A stretch of 64,000 nt of DNA, from positions 1-64,000 of the forward strand of contig NZ_JAIVFT010000015.1 of assembly GCF_020829665.1 (NCBI RefSeq), read 5' to 3'. Below are positions 35,505 through 43,770 of this stretch, one piece after another. Source of the DNA: Nostoc sp. CHAB 5824. Lineage in GTDB: Bacteria; Cyanobacteriota; Cyanobacteriia; Cyanobacteriales; Nostocaceae. Both the position numbers and the translations under genes were made by a program. Position 1 is the stretch's first letter. The number at the start of each line of letters is the position of its first letter. A model generated the notes under the pieces. The model saw only the letters and a program-made list of their open reading frames with translations. It made no database searches and was not told the origin of the DNA.

Positions 35505-36660
35505 AAGAGGTTTTGCGTAAGCTTTGAATAGTAGCGATCGCATGTTTCGCCACAATATCAATTTCCTCTTGGGTATTAAACCGTCCAATCCCAAACCGCA
35601 CTGAGGCATAAGCTAGCTGTTGGGGGTTTCCCAGTGCTGTCAGAACATGGGAGGGTGCAGTACTTGCCGATGAGCAAGCAGAACCAGAAGAAATCGCCAT
35701 TACTGGCTGCAATCCTAGCAAAAGTGCGGCTCCATCCACCCCCTCAACGCTGATATTCAAGTTTCCCGCTAATCGCTGTTGAGCGTGTCCGTTGAGATGA
35801 ATTCCTTCAAGTTGGGAAAGCTGTGACCACAAGCTTTGCCTTAACTGGGTAAGGCGTTGGTTTTCTATTGCTTGTTCAGCCAAAGCAATTTCTACAGTTT
35901 TCCCAAAGCCGACAATTTGCGGTGTATACAATGTCCCAGAACGCATTCCCCGTTCATGTCCGCCGCCGTGCTGCTGGGGAGCTAGTTGCACTCTGGGGTC
36001 ACGCCTGCGGACGTACAGCGCCCCAATTCCCTTTGGCCCATATACTTTGTGTGCAGTTAGCGACATCAAGTCAATTTTCATCGCTTGCACATCTAGGGGA
36101 ATTTTACCAATAGCTTGGGCTGCATCGGTGTGGAAAATGATGTTGTAAGCATGGCATAATTCCCCAATTTCTGTTAAAGGCTGTAAAACGCCAATTTCGT
36201 TATTTGCAGCCATTACCGAAACCAAAATTGTCTCAGGACGGAAAGCTTTGTTTAACTCATTTAAATCAATCAGTCCATCTTTTTTAACTGGGAGAATAGT
36301 AATTTCAAAACCTAGAGTTTTTAAATAATTACATGGGTCAATTACTGCATTATGTTCAGTGGCAACAGTAATGATGTGCTGACCTTTCTTAAAATAAGCT
36401 TCGGCAACACCTTTAATAGCTAAATTATTCGCTTCTGTTGCACCACTAGTAAAAACAATTTCTTCAGGAGTGGCGTTAATTGCTCCTGCTAAAATCTCTC
36501 GCGTTTGCTTAACAGCAGCTTCAGCTTCCCAACCGTAAACATGACCGATACTTGCTGGGTTGCCAAATTGTTCTGTGAAATAGGGGAGCATTGCTGCTAA
36601 TACCCGTTTATCTACGGCTGTAGTAGCGTGGCAATCAAGGTATATAGGACGAATAGACAT
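35452..36660 (-). CDS. cysteine desulfurase (NifS/IscS type)
   Basis: This is a 402-residue PLP enzyme that takes sulfur from cysteine for iron-sulfur clusters and thiolation. HATTAVD is the N-terminal motif, the PLP Lys is in SLTAHKVYGPKGIGAL, the cofactor-stacking His is in TEHNAVID, and the active-site Cys loop is SSGSACSSASTAPSHVL. It belongs to class I by loop length. The gene begins 5 bases after the PD-(D/E)XK-like gene upstream, so they may be cotranscribed. The last 15 or so codons overlap the convergent aldo/keto reductase gene; the extra C-terminal tail (EKQQFDLAPAD) is unusual. More than one such enzyme is usual in these genomes, so I give no symbol. Confidence 0.93.
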   Translation of the reverse strand: MSIRPIYLDCHATTAVDKRVLAAMLPYFTEQFGNPASIGHVYGWEAEAAVKQTREILAGAINATPEEIVFTSGATEANNLAIKGVAEAYFKKGQHIITVATEHNAVIDPCNYLKTLGFEITILPVKKDGLIDLNELNKAFRPETILVSVMAANNEIGVLQPLTEIGELCHAYNIIFHTDAAQAIGKIPLDVQAMKIDLMSLTAHKVYGPKGIGALYVRRRDPRVQLAPQQHGGGHERGMRSGTLYTPQIVGFGKTVEIALAEQAIENQRLTQLRQSLWSQLSQLEGIHLNGHAQQRLAGNLNISVEGVDGAALLLGLQPVMAISSGSACSSASTAPSHVLTALGNPQQLAYASVRFGIGRFNTQEEIDIVAKHAIATIQSLRKTSFMDSRAEKQQFDLAPAD

Positions 36661-36665
36661 AATTA

Positions 36666-37292
36666 TTAACTCAAACTTTGACTCAAATTTTTTAATACAC
36701 TTAGAACTTGATACAATTCATTTTTTCTTCTCAGCAGCGTCAATTCATCAGACAAAGCATACTTTGGTATATTTTGTTTAGTCAGTTTTACAAAAATAAA
36801 ATGACTACCATTTGTTACTAATCCAAAAGTAGGTTTGTCTTGATTAGGATTAGCCAACATATAAACAAGTGCTTGAGGTACAGCTTCTAAAAGAGAAAAG
36901 CTAGACCTTTTAGATTCAATTACTAACAACCATAATTGTTCTTGAATAACTAAAACATCAATTCTACCTCTAATAACCTCTCCTTCATCTTCCGCAGAAA
37001 TTTCTATTGATTCTTCGCCTCTCATATAAAAAGGCTCATCATAAAATCCAGCTAAATTTAGTAAAGGAGATAAAACTACTAATTTTACCGTTTCTTCTGA
37101 CAAAGGAGGACGCTTGACTAAACGGAGAAAATGAAGTTTTACTCTGTCTAAATCTTGCTTTTCTAAATCTGTAATCTCCGGTAAATTTTTAAACCATTCT
37201 GTGAATAAATCTTCACTTTCAGTTTGTTGCAGACCAAATCTTGCTTCTAAATCAGCAAGGCTGACATTATGAGCTTGGATAACTTGAACCAT
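36666..37292 (-). CDS. PD-(D/E)XK nuclease-like protein, type I restriction R-like
   Basis: This is a 208-residue protein. The core GRIDVLVIQEQLWLLVIESK (about 110-129) carries the Asp and Glu-x-Lys pattern of PD-(D/E)XK nucleases, as in the N-terminal domain of type I restriction HsdR subunits. There is no helicase part, and no HsdM or HsdS gene is nearby. Such stand-alone proteins are frequent in cyanobacteria and are often annotated as restriction-endonuclease-like. It is followed after 5 bases by the cysteine desulfurase gene. A real nuclease role is uncertain. Confidence 0.7.
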   Translation of the reverse strand: MVQVIQAHNVSLADLEARFGLQQTESEDLFTEWFKNLPEITDLEKQDLDRVKLHFLRLVKRPPLSEETVKLVVLSPLLNLAGFYDEPFYMRGEESIEISAEDEGEVIRGRIDVLVIQEQLWLLVIESKRSSFSLLEAVPQALVYMLANPNQDKPTFGLVTNGSHFIFVKLTKQNIPKYALSDELTLLRRKNELYQVLSVLKNLSQSLS

Positions 37293-37406
37293 ATATATTA
37301 GTTTAAACTGGTGAGAAGTTTAGTTTCTTAGTTCAATGATAGCATTGACAGTTTCCAGATAAATTTAACTACCAGAGTAGCATTTTTGTATTAATCCTCC
37401 CTTAAT

Positions 37407-37985
37407 TTATTTTTTGATGGAAAAATACTTCCTAGTTGATTTCTTGAGTACTTGAAAGTAAGATCCAAATATTGTTAATGACAACAATATATAAATAAAT
37501 GCATAATAGCTATTAGTGTAAAACAAGATTATAAACGGGATGAAAGTAGTTGCAATTGCAAAAATTATTATGAAAGCAGCGAAGGTAGTCCGATAACTTT
37601 CGATTAGTTTAGTTTCTTTTTCCAGATTAAAATTAAAAACCCTGGAATAATCGGCTTCGTTTAGCTCTTTCCTAATTTCTTCCTCATAGCCCTGGAGATT
37701 ATCTGCAAAGAAAATAATGAAAGATTGCTTGATTAGGTTCCAAAATCCAATGATTGCAACAACTAGTAATAAACTCAAAAAACCTAAAAATAGAATTCCA
37801 CTTTGATCAATCTTTGGGTTTGCTAAGACGATTGCATCTACAATTGGTTTCCAAAGAGCTATAGTTGCACCAATTACTCCCATTAACTTCAAATCTTCAA
37901 AAGCACTTTTGATATATTCTTCAGCTTTTTCATTTAATCGAACATATTCTTTATAGAGATACTCTAACCTTGAATTAGAATCCAT
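37407..37985 (-). CDS. unrecognised membrane protein
   Basis: This is a 192-residue protein with about four membrane segments (about 34-52, 62-85, 130-152 and 155-178) arranged as two pairs around a hydrophilic region (about 90-125, charged, Glu-rich). The first 30 residues are acidic and likely helical (YLYKEYVRLNEKAEEYIKSA). No enzymatic motif is visible. AT-rich spacers flank it on both sides, and it is not clearly part of an operon. Confidence 0.65.
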   Translation of the reverse strand: MDSNSRLEYLYKEYVRLNEKAEEYIKSAFEDLKLMGVIGATIALWKPIVDAIVLANPKIDQSGILFLGFLSLLLVVAIIGFWNLIKQSFIIFFADNLQGYEEEIRKELNEADYSRVFNFNLEKETKLIESYRTTFAAFIIIFAIATTFIPFIILFYTNSYYAFIYILLSLTIFGSYFQVLKKSTRKYFSIKK

Positions 37986-38079
37986 ACGAACCCCCTAGAC
38001 GATGTGAACTCAATTCTATGAATTCAAATACTTAATCGCAAGGTTATAGCAAAAAAAAGACGCAGGGGCAACTACTCTT

Positions 38080-38559
38080 TCATATAGCTGCTAATTCCTG
38101 CAATTTAGTTAAAACTGCTTGAGCATGACCTTTGGCTTTTACATTCGGCCAAGCATAAGCAATAATTCTCTCAGGTGAAATGAGAAAGGTTGAGCGAGCA
38201 ACACCCATATATTCTTTGCCCATAAATTTTTTTAAGCGCCAAGCGCCGTAGGCTTCTGTCAAAATATGTTCTGGGTCACTCAAGAGGGTGATTGACAAGT
38301 TATGTTTGCTGATAAATTTACAATGGGATTTACCCAAATCTGGACTTACGCCTAAGATTTTTGCTCCTAGTTCGCTGAATTCTTGGTACAACTCGGTGAA
38401 ATCTTTCGCTTCGGTGGTACAACCAGGTGTGTCATCTTTTGGGTAAAAGTAAAGGACAACCCACTGACTGCTGAGGTCATCGAGAGTAACTAAATTGCCA
38501 TTTTGGTCAGGAGTAGAGAAATCTGGCGCTGGTTGTCCGACTTGGGGAATACTGCTCAT
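38080..38559 (-). CDS. peroxiredoxin of the BCP/PrxQ class
   Basis: This is a 159-residue thiol peroxidase that reduces hydrogen peroxide and alkyl peroxides. The peroxidatic Cys is in PKDDTPGCTTEAKDF, the signature motif of the class. The usual resolving Cys five residues later is replaced by Lys, so this is a 1-Cys type that would need an external thiol. GVSPDLGKSHCKFISKH contains a second Cys much further on (residue about 83), which could serve another role. No signal peptide is present, so it is cytoplasmic. It is divergent from the photolyase-like gene at 38734. Confidence 0.93.
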   Translation of the reverse strand: MSSIPQVGQPAPDFSTPDQNGNLVTLDDLSSQWVVLYFYPKDDTPGCTTEAKDFTELYQEFSELGAKILGVSPDLGKSHCKFISKHNLSITLLSDPEHILTEAYGAWRLKKFMGKEYMGVARSTFLISPERIIAYAWPNVKAKGHAQAVLTKLQELAAI

Positions 38560-38733
38560 GATGGACGGTGTGAGAGATTGCGTAGATATAGCCTGTTGTA
38601 GACATCGCTAATTGTACATATATTGAGCGATGCCTGCGGCAACTCCTGCGATGTACGCTTGTATTTATCCGCCATAATAATGACTTAACCTACAAGCATT
38701 TTTGTTTATCTATTCTCACCCTTCAAAGTCCAC

Positions 38734-39621
38734 ATGACTAAAGATATGCAACGCGAATTTAGCAACCGCGATGAGTTATTAGCCTACCTGCGCGAACAAT
38801 TCCCAGATGCGACACAACGCGATGACCACATCAGTGAAACCGTGGGGGGACGCAAAGCGGCACAAAAAGCACTGCAACAAATCGATGCAGTAAGCTACGC
38901 GCAAACACGTAACTTTTTTGCAGGTGCGGTCACGCGACTTTCGCCTTACATCCGCTATGGCGTTTTGAGTTTGCGAGAAATTCGAGATTTTGTCCTTGAA
39001 CGGGTACAGCACCAAGACGAAGCTACTAAACTAATCAACGAGTTAGGTTGGCGTGACTACTGGCAACGGTTGTATGTCAAGTTAGGAGATGGAATTTGGA
39101 AAGACCAGGAAGAGTACAAAACTGGTTACACTGTGGCTGAATATGCAGCCGAATTGCCGCAAGATATCAGACAAGGAACCACAGACAGGGTTTGCATCGA
39201 CAGTTTTAGCCGTGATTTGAAAGAAACTGGTTATCTACATAACCACGCCCGAATGTGGCTAGCGGCTTACATTGTCCATTGGCGGCGTATTCGTTGGCAA
39301 GCAGGAGCGAAGTGGTTTCTCGAACACCTTTTGGATGGAGATCCTGCTAGCAATAATATGTCATGGCAGTGGGTTGCCAGTACATTTAGTCAGAAACCGT
39401 ATTTTTTCAATCGTGAAAACTTAGAACGCTACACCAAAGGCATTTATTGCCAAAAATGTCCCCTTTACGGTCATTGTGATTTTGAAGGCAGCTATGAAGA
39501 ATTAGAAGAGCGACTTTTTCCCAAAGGGGAATTTAGTAAACAAGCCAATAGCCAAAGTTGGCAGCATGGAAAGAAAGTGAAGGGGAGCAGGAAAGGACAA
39601 GGGGGACAAGGAAGAGAATAA
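38734..39621 (+). CDS. FAD-binding (C-terminal) domain of a photolyase/cryptochrome-like protein
   Basis: This is a 295-residue protein that corresponds to the helical FAD domain of the photolyase/cryptochrome family. The N-terminal Rossmann-like antenna domain is missing. Family motifs are present: LSPYIRYGVLSLREI, ELGWRDYWQRL, TGYLHNHARMWLAAYIVHWR, LDGDPASNNMSWQWVASTFS. The missing half is encoded by the next gene (39677). A C-terminal block, GIYCQKCPLYGHCDF, has three Cys in a C-x2-C-x5-C arrangement. That could bind a metal or an iron-sulfur cluster, but this is an inference. The function may be DNA repair or light signalling. Confidence 0.88.
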   Translation: MTKDMQREFSNRDELLAYLREQFPDATQRDDHISETVGGRKAAQKALQQIDAVSYAQTRNFFAGAVTRLSPYIRYGVLSLREIRDFVLERVQHQDEATKLINELGWRDYWQRLYVKLGDGIWKDQEEYKTGYTVAEYAAELPQDIRQGTTDRVCIDSFSRDLKETGYLHNHARMWLAAYIVHWRRIRWQAGAKWFLEHLLDGDPASNNMSWQWVASTFSQKPYFFNRENLERYTKGIYCQKCPLYGHCDFEGSYEELEERLFPKGEFSKQANSQSWQHGKKVKGSRKGQGGQGRE

Positions 39622-39622
39622 T

Positions 39623-39683
39623 AACTATTGACCATTGACTAATGACTAATGACTAATGACTAATAACTAATAACTAATGACTA
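39623..39683. repeat. STRR array (AATGACT heptamers) containing the next start codon
   Basis: Heptamers of AATGACT, with AATAACT variants, run from about 39623 to the ATG of the next gene, whose ATGACTAAACC start is itself the last repeat. No Shine-Dalgarno sequence lies between the array and the start. Confidence 0.8.
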
Positions 39684-40093
39684 AACCAATTGTTTGGGTA
39701 CATGGAGATTGCCTCAGTCCATACAACCCTGTACTGCAAAAATACCCCGATGCCCCAGCTATCTGGGTTTGGGACGAGGCTTTGATAGAGGAATGGCAAC
39801 TGAGTCTCAAACGCATCGCTTTTATCTACGAATGCTTGCTAGAGTTACCTGTTGTTATCCGCCGTGGCGATGTGGTACAAGAAATCTTAGCTTTTGCTAA
39901 AGAACATGATGCAAATTTAGTCGTCACAGCCGACAGTCCCAGTCCCCGGTTTGATGATATGTGCAATGTAATAGAGCGATCGCTAGCAGTCCAAGTGCTA
40001 GAAGTAGAACCATTTTTTGACTATGATGGCTATATTGACCTGAAGCGATTCTCGCGCTATTGGAAAGTGGCTCAAAATTATGTTTTTGAATAG
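39677..40093 (+). CDS. stand-alone photolyase N-terminal (antenna) domain protein
   Basis: This is a 138-residue protein matching the alpha/beta N-terminal domain of DNA photolyases and cryptochromes (IVWVHGDCLSPYNPVL, VIRRGDVVQEILAFAKEHDA, VVTADSPSPRFDDM). It lies 55 bases after the FAD-domain gene. In the usual single protein the antenna domain comes first, so here the two halves are split and in reversed order. Together they could form a two-subunit photolyase-like protein. The start is forced by the frame, since no upstream in-frame start or ribosome site is seen. Confidence 0.8.
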   Translation: MTKPIVWVHGDCLSPYNPVLQKYPDAPAIWVWDEALIEEWQLSLKRIAFIYECLLELPVVIRRGDVVQEILAFAKEHDANLVVTADSPSPRFDDMCNVIERSLAVQVLEVEPFFDYDGYIDLKRFSRYWKVAQNYVFE

Positions 40094-40158
40094 CCCAATT
40101 ATAAAATTGTAATGTTTAGTGATCGCAGCTCCAACTTATGAAGCAGCAAAATCTGAGT

Positions 40159-40206
40159 GTTGACGGTTAACAGTTAACAGTCAACAGTCAACAGTCAACA
40201 GTCAAC
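40159..40206. repeat. STRR array (CAACAGT/GTTAACA heptamers)
   Basis: Seven-base units of CAGTCAA and related forms occupy the spacer before the cobalamin riboswitch. They belong to the same family as the repeats at 918 and 56136. Confidence 0.7.
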
Positions 40207-40302
40207 CTGAAATCCCATCCCCTTTTAGGAGTGGATGAGCTTAAAAGTTGATTCAAAATATCAAGCATTAAATTTTCTAGCTGCCTTCTCATGCTAAATT
40301 AT

Positions 40303-40445
40303 TAAAGCTTGGAGTTGGGAAACTCCGGTGAAATTCCGGGACTGTGCCGCAGCTGTGATGGGATAACCCAAGTCAGAATGCCAACTTTTAAGATGTCATC
40401 AAGACACACTCACCGTCTACTCCCTGCGTTGCACGGGGAAGGAGT
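40303..40445 (+). promoter_or_regulatory. cobalamin riboswitch with Shine-Dalgarno-sequestering hairpin
   Basis: The aptamer core has GGGAAACTCCGGTGAAATTC, then CCGGGACTGTGCCGCAGCTG and a closing AAGTCAGAATGCC, the conserved pieces of B12 riboswitches. A downstream hairpin pairs ACTCC (40419-40423) with GGAGT (40441-40445), covering the Shine-Dalgarno AAGGAG (40439-40444) of cobG. This suggests that B12 binding blocks translation of the operon. The family is well known to control corrin genes. Confidence 0.9.
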
Positions 40446-40451
40446 CCAAGT

Positions 40452-42011
40452 TTGCTTTATCGATTTGCCACTTGTCCTGGCTTGTTTTATACTACACCCG
40501 CCGCCGATGGTATATTATCTCGCATTAGAATACCAGGTGGAATTATTAGTAGTCAGCAATGCCGTGCGATCGCAGATATAGCAGAACAGCACGGTGGCGG
40601 CTATGTAGATGTGACTAATCGCGCTAACCTACAAATCCGTGAAATCCGCACGGGGATAAATACTGAGGTTCTAAAATACCTACAGGATATGGGACTGGGT
40701 TCTCGCAATCCTGTTGTAGACCACATCCGCAATATTATGACCAGCCCAACTGCTGGTATCGACCCACAGGAATTAATCGACACCCGCCCTTTTGTCCAAA
40801 GCTGGGATAATTATATTGCTGCACATCCGGCGCTTTCGGGACTGTCGGCAAAATTTAGCGTTTGCTTTGATGGTGGTGGGATAATTCGGGTGTGCGATCG
40901 CTTGAATGATATCCTATTTGCTGCTGTCTTACTTGACGGTCATGTTTACTTCCGTCTTTATCTCAGTGTAGGCGCAAAAGGACAACCGCCTAGCGATATG
41001 GGAATTTTGTTACCACCAGAGAAATGTTTGCCCGTCTTGGCAGCTTTGGCGGATGTCTATCTAGCTCATAGTAATACTACAAATAAGCGTCGGCTACGTC
41101 TCTTAGAGTTGTTGAATACTTTGGGTTGTGAAAATTATCTCCAGGAAGTTCAACAACATTTACCTTTCCCTCTTTTGTACAGTGACCTAACCCCCCAACC
41201 CCCTTCCCTAATAGGGAAGGCGGAGGAATTCTCCCCTTTCCTGCAAAGAGAGGGGTTGGGGGAGAAGTCAAATGCAAACTATCAGCATATTGGCATCCAC
41301 CCCCAACGTCAGCAAGGCTTATTTTACCTTGGTGTCGTATTGCCCCTTGGGCGACTGGAGAGTAGCCAAATCCGGGGTTTGGCAGATTTAGCAACGAAAT
41401 ATGGTAGCGGCACTCTTAGGTTAACCCCCTGGCAAAATTTGCTCTTAACTGATATTCCTCAGCAATGGGTTGGCGATATCCTGCGAGAAATTGCTTTGTT
41501 AGGATTAGATTCCTCGGCAAGTAACATCAAGAGTGCATTAGTTGCCTGTTCTGGAAAAAAAGGTTGCGCTGCTTCTGCTACGGACACCAAAAGTCATGCA
41601 TTAGCATTAGCAGAGTATCTTAAAACTCGCCTCACTCTGGATTGCCCTATTAACATCCACTTCAGCGGCTGCGAAAAATCTTGTGCCCAGCATAGCAACA
41701 GTGATATTACTCTGCTTGGTGTCAGGATTGAGGCTGATAATGAAACTGTGGAGGGCTATCACGTTTATGTTGGTGACAGCAAGGAGAAATTCGGACGTGA
41801 ACTATATCAAAATGTAACTTTTGCCGAACTACCTGCATTAATAAAGCGGATGCTATGTGTATATAAAATTCAACGCCTAAATTCTGATGAGTGTTTTGGG
41901 GAATTTGCTGATCGATATACGATCGCCCAATTACAGCATTTATTTAATATTATTCCTAAATCACTCGTGAACAATAAGATTCCCAACTTTTTAGAGAAGT
42001 CGGCAATCTGA
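40452..42011 (+). CDS. cobG: precorrin-3B synthase
   Basis: This is a 519-residue nitrite/sulfite-reductase-fold monooxygenase of the aerobic cobalamin pathway, acting on precorrin-3A. Siroheme/4Fe-4S ligand motifs are ACSGKKGCAAS and FSGCEKSCAQH. It starts at TTG 40452 with AAGGAG 7 bases upstream, directly behind the B12 riboswitch. An in-frame insert (about residues 245-272, DLTPQPPSLIGKAEEFSP) comes from a dispersed palindromic repeat. Flanking cobH and cobI agree with the function. Length is longer than common CobG partly because of the insert. Confidence 0.93.
   Translation: MLYRFATCPGLFYTTPAADGILSRIRIPGGIISSQQCRAIADIAEQHGGGYVDVTNRANLQIREIRTGINTEVLKYLQDMGLGSRNPVVDHIRNIMTSPTAGIDPQELIDTRPFVQSWDNYIAAHPALSGLSAKFSVCFDGGGIIRVCDRLNDILFAAVLLDGHVYFRLYLSVGAKGQPPSDMGILLPPEKCLPVLAALADVYLAHSNTTNKRRLRLLELLNTLGCENYLQEVQQHLPFPLLYSDLTPQPPSLIGKAEEFSPFLQREGLGEKSNANYQHIGIHPQRQQGLFYLGVVLPLGRLESSQIRGLADLATKYGSGTLRLTPWQNLLLTDIPQQWVGDILREIALLGLDSSASNIKSALVACSGKKGCAASATDTKSHALALAEYLKTRLTLDCPINIHFSGCEKSCAQHSNSDITLLGVRIEADNETVEGYHVYVGDSKEKFGRELYQNVTFAELPALIKRMLCVYKIQRLNSDECFGEFADRYTIAQLQHLFNIIPKSLVNNKIPNFLEKSAI
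41183..41266 (+). repeat. palindromic repeat inserted in frame in cobG
   Basis: GACCTAACCCCCCAACCCCC and the arms CTTCCCTA / TAGGGAAG, ending GAGGGGTTGGGGGAGAAG, are a common cyanobacterial interspersed element. Length and phase keep the cobG frame open. It sits in a surface-type loop between the two halves of the enzyme. Confidence 0.85.
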
Positions 42012-42181
42012 GCCTTTCGATTTTCATCGGTCAATCCCTCCGGGTTCAGCAGTCGCTCATAGGGAAACCTCCTTCTCTACGAGACGCTTTGCGTTTGCGT
42101 AGCATTCCGAAGGAAAGGCGCTAGCCTCTCCCAATGTGAGAAGACCGCGCTGCTTCACCAAAATCTAAAATCCCAAATCGA

Positions 42182-42808
42182 ATGCCAGACTACATCCGAG
42201 ATGCCAACGAAATTTATCGTAATTCTTTTGCAATCATCCGGTCAGAAGCGAACCTAGATGTGCTGCCACCAGATGTAGCAAAAGTTGCTGTGCGTCTGAT
42301 TCATGCCTGTGGGATGACGGATATTGTCACTGACTTGGGATATTCACCAATAGCGGTGCAATCCGCAAGGGCAGCACTAGCAGCAGGAGCGCCGATTCTG
42401 TGCGATTGCCGGATGGTTGCCGATGGCGTTACTAGGCGACGGTTGTCTGCAAATAATCAAGTTATCTGTACCCTCAACGAGCCGGAAGTGCCAGAAATTG
42501 CCCAGCGTCTCGGTACTACAAGGTCGGCAGCAGCTTTAGAATTATGGCGATCGCACCTAGAGGGAGCAGTGATTGCTATTGGTAATGCACCGACTGCACT
42601 GTTTCGACTGTTAGAAATGCTCGATGAAGGTGCACCGAAACCTGCTACAATACTGGGCTTTCCAGTTGGGTTTGTCGGTGCAGCCGAATCAAAAGCCGCA
42701 TTGGCCGCAGATAGTAGAAATGTGCCATTTTTAACCTTACATGGTCGGCGCGGTGGGAGTGCGATCGCAGCCGCAGCAGTTAACGCCCTGGCAACGGAGG
42801 AAGAATAA
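42182..42808 (+). CDS. cobH: precorrin-8X methylmutase
   Basis: This is a 208-residue enzyme that moves a methyl group in precorrin-8X to give hydrogenobyrinic acid. Family motifs are RLIHACGMTDIV with the catalytic His, and GAPILCDCRMVADGV. AIGNAPTALFRLLEML and GFPVGFVGAAESK are also characteristic. It is the second gene of the riboswitch-controlled cluster, 170 bases after cobG, with a small repeat in between. Length matches CobH/CbiC. Confidence 0.96.
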   Translation: MPDYIRDANEIYRNSFAIIRSEANLDVLPPDVAKVAVRLIHACGMTDIVTDLGYSPIAVQSARAALAAGAPILCDCRMVADGVTRRRLSANNQVICTLNEPEVPEIAQRLGTTRSAAALELWRSHLEGAVIAIGNAPTALFRLLEMLDEGAPKPATILGFPVGFVGAAESKAALAADSRNVPFLTLHGRRGGSAIAAAAVNALATEEE

Positions 42809-42844
42809 GGGACTTCCCAGGAAAAAAATAACTAATCCTTGAGT

Positions 42845-42883
42845 GAGCAGGGGGCAGGGGAGGCAGGGGGAGCAGGGGGAGAA
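42845..42883. repeat. G-rich tandem repeat before cobI
   Basis: GGGGGAGCA and GGGGCA units form a short G-rich array in the gap between cobH and cobI, of the same kind as at 24289-24340. Confidence 0.7.
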
Positions 42884-42940
42884 GAATTGATAGTTGTCTT
42901 GAATGCAGGAATTGGATAATTTATTTTTTGGAGTTCCCTA

Positions 42941-43648
42941 ATGATGAAAACCAAAGGTCGTCTCTATGGAATTGGTGTCGGCCCAGGCGATCCAGAACTA
43001 TTGACTCTAAAGGCGTTGCGGCTATTACGTGCGGCTCCCGTGGTAGCCTATCAATCAGCAACAGATAAAGAGAGTATCGCTAGAGCGATCGTGGCGCAGT
43101 ATCTTCCTGGTAATCAAATTGAGGTGCTATTTCACCTTCCCCGCGCTTTGGAGCCAGAAAAGGCAAAGTCTATTTATGACAAAGAAATTGAACCAATCGC
43201 AGACCATTTAGCAGCGGGTCGAGATGTTGTGGTACTGTGCGAAGGAGATCCATTTTTCTATGGTTCGTTCATGTACCTGTTTACGCGGTTATGTGACCAG
43301 TACGAAACAGAAGTTGTCCCTGGAGTTTCCTCACTGATGGCTTGCCCGGTAGCCTTGGGTGTACCTTTCACCTACTACACCGATATCCTCACAGTTTTAC
43401 CTGCCCCATTGCCAGCAGAAGAACTAACGACACATCTGCTGATGACCGATGCAGCGGCAATTATGAAGCTAGGCCGTCATTTTACTAAAGTACGGGATAT
43501 CCTGCATAAATTAGGGCTGGCATCACGGGCAAGATATATCGAGCGGGCATCAATGTCACAGCAACGCATCATACCCCTGGATGAAGTTGATCCAGCCGAA
43601 GTACCCTATTTCTCAATGATTGTGATTCCAACTAAAAATCGGCTTTAA
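42941..43648 (+). CDS. cobI: precorrin-2 C20-methyltransferase
   Basis: This is a 235-residue SAM-dependent methyltransferase that makes precorrin-3A, the CobG substrate. The SAM-binding loop GIGVGPGDPELLTLKALR and the VVLCEGDPFFYGS motif are typical; VVPGVSSLMACPVALGVP is the third conserved block. Two ATGs (42941 and 42944) are adjacent and neither has a clear ribosome site. The gene closes the cob cluster of this window; the other cob genes are elsewhere. Confidence 0.95.
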   Translation: MMKTKGRLYGIGVGPGDPELLTLKALRLLRAAPVVAYQSATDKESIARAIVAQYLPGNQIEVLFHLPRALEPEKAKSIYDKEIEPIADHLAAGRDVVVLCEGDPFFYGSFMYLFTRLCDQYETEVVPGVSSLMACPVALGVPFTYYTDILTVLPAPLPAEELTTHLLMTDAAAIMKLGRHFTKVRDILHKLGLASRARYIERASMSQQRIIPLDEVDPAEVPYFSMIVIPTKNRL

Positions 43649-43672
43649 ACCAATACACTTGAGTTAAGATTT

Positions 43673-43737
43673 GATCCTCCCTAACCCTTCTAAAAAGGAG
43701 GCAACTAAGCCCTTTTTTAAAAGAGGTTGGGCGGATC
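43673..43737. repeat. GATCC-bounded hairpin repeat between convergent genes
   Basis: GATCCTCCCTAACCC opposes GGTTGGGCGGATC, with CTTCTAAAAAGGAG and CTTTTTTAAAAGAG in the middle. This is a member of the GATCC/GGATC family seen at 26549, 33233 and 57639. Lying between cobI and the convergent PHP gene, it may serve as a bidirectional terminator. Confidence 0.65.
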
Positions 43738-43770
43738 GAAAATCTCTAAACACTACTAATTGATTCATTT

